Positions 50,509 to 50,970 of a DNA stretch of 50,970 bases are shown piece after piece (position 1 is the first letter of the stretch; each line of letters opens with the position of its first letter). Location: assembly GCA_025931335.1 (NCBI GenBank), contig JAICNG010000019.1:1-50970 (forward strand), given 5' to 3'. Below the pieces are notes generated by a model. That model had not been told where the DNA came from. It was given only the letters and a program-made list of their open reading frames with translations, and made no database searches. The stretch is from Gemmatimonadaceae bacterium. Lineage in GTDB: Bacteria > Gemmatimonadota > Gemmatimonadetes > Gemmatimonadales > Gemmatimonadaceae. The position numbers and the translations under genes were made by a program.

Positions 50509-50712
50509 GTGAAGACCGACATTCATCCCACGTACGCGACGGCGACGGTCAAGTGCGCCTGCGGCAATACGTTCACCACGCGATCGACCCAGGACGAGAT
50601 CCACACCGACATCTGCTCGAACTGCCACCCCTTCTACACGGGCAAGCAGAAGCTGGTCGATACGGCCGGCCGCGTGGAGCGCTTCCGCCAGAAGTACGGT
50701 AAGGAACGCTGA
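50509..50712 (+). CDS. rpmE: 50S ribosomal protein L31
   Basis: 67 residues, GTG start. KTDIHPTY at the N-terminus, the zinc-binding CACG and [13 protein letters not shown] motifs (a C+ type L31 with Cys16, Cys18, Cys37 and Cys40 as ligands) and a basic end [10 protein letters not shown]. Found with prfA in many genomes, as here. The four zinc cysteines mark it as the zinc-dependent form. Confidence 0.97.
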   Translation: MKTDIHPTYATATVKCACGNTFTTRSTQDEIHTDICSNCHPFYTGKQKLVDTAGRVERFRQKYGKER

Positions 50713-50970
50713 GCATTCGCGATCGGCTCGCCGACGCGATGTCGCGTGCGGCGGAGATCGAGCGCGAGTTGTCCGATCCCGCGACCGCGCGAGATTCGCG
50801 CCGGCTCGCCGAATTGGGGCGCGAACATAGCCGGCTGGCGCCGGTGAAGGCGTTGGCGTCCCGCCTCGAACGGTACGAGAACGAGCTCGCGCAGGCGCGC
50901 GAGCTCGTTGGCGTTGATGACCCCGAGCTGGCCACGGAAGCCCGGGCCGAGGAGGGGCGTCTGCGCGACG
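50709..50970 (+). CDS. prfA: Peptide chain release factor 1, 5' part cut by window edge
   Basis: About 87 residues of the N-terminal PCRF coiled-coil domain ([20 protein letters not shown] then [24 protein letters not shown]), which aligns in register with RF1. The start is unusual. The frame has no ATG or GTG at the expected point; a CTG at 50709 overlaps the rpmE stop as CTGA and gives the expected N-terminus. ATT 50715 or ATG 50739 are alternatives, the latter losing about ten residues of helix 1. The peptidyl-hydrolysis GGQ domain lies beyond the window. Confidence 0.85.
   Translation, partial: MSIRDRLADAMSRAAEIERELSDPATARDSRRLAELGREHSRLAPVKALASRLERYENELAQARELVGVDDPELATEARAEEGRLRD

Overview
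The window is a GC-rich, gene-dense bacterial chromosome segment with almost no gap above 150 bases. The most likely source is a member of the Gemmatimonadota (FCB superphylum). This is inferred from several features together: a short Bacteroidetes-like primary sigma factor without region 1.1, unfused MacB-type permeases, BIG2/Ig-like and LVIVD-type secreted proteins, TonB-dependent uptake, and several -10 boxes lying only 5-8 bases before a start codon. No rRNA, tRNA, CRISPR array, prophage or insertion sequence was seen.

Layout. Positions 1-10340 (minus strand) hold a tripartite efflux operon: TolC-like, HlyD/MacA-like, one ABC ATPase, and four MacB-type permeases in two duplicated pairs separated by a secreted Ig-like protein. 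The left edge cuts the last permease. Positions 10425-11934 (minus) hold a canonical terminator, a secreted hypothetical protein and an aberrant creatininase-family protein. Positions 11909-16297 (plus) hold a very large NtrY-like histidine kinase and a small membrane protein. Positions 16385-20313 (plus) look like a nicotinamide riboside salvage module (PnuC, NadR-type kinase, TonB receptor, NUDIX). Positions 20319-27270 hold an SRPBCC protein (minus), ComM, Ogt, and a tightly overlapping chain of LarE, a 73-residue protein, ThpR, an anchored hypothetical and an NtrC-family regulator, then a membrane protein. Positions 27362-35769 hold an aldehyde dehydrogenase, a small disrupted locus, LepB, the primary sigma factor, an M1 peptidase, a second Ig-like/beta-propeller protein and YajQ. 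Positions 35825-46468 form an unbroken overlapping eight-gene chain: RimO, HemL, SpoIID-like, a putative outer-membrane protein, a Gfo/Idh oxidoreductase, Lnt, HyuA and HyuB. Positions 46599-50359 (minus) hold an HD-GYP protein, an MBL-fold hydrolase and a Crp/Fnr regulator. Diverging from Crp are rpmE and the 5' part of prfA.

The most unusual feature is a family of eight intergenic inverted repeats (near 4107, 16300, 27273, 28864, 33050, 35163, 46471 and 49590). Their arms are built from degenerate 7-9 base tandem units (GGGCCAG/GGGTCAG, GATTGCG, GTCAGGY and GGGATCGA types). The unit differs between elements, yet the two arms of each element match. Every one begins 0-8 bases after a stop codon, and several run directly into the next promoter or start codon. 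I know of no name for this family. It may represent a class of 3'-end or operon-boundary element, separate from the ordinary GC-hairpin/T-run terminators that are also present.
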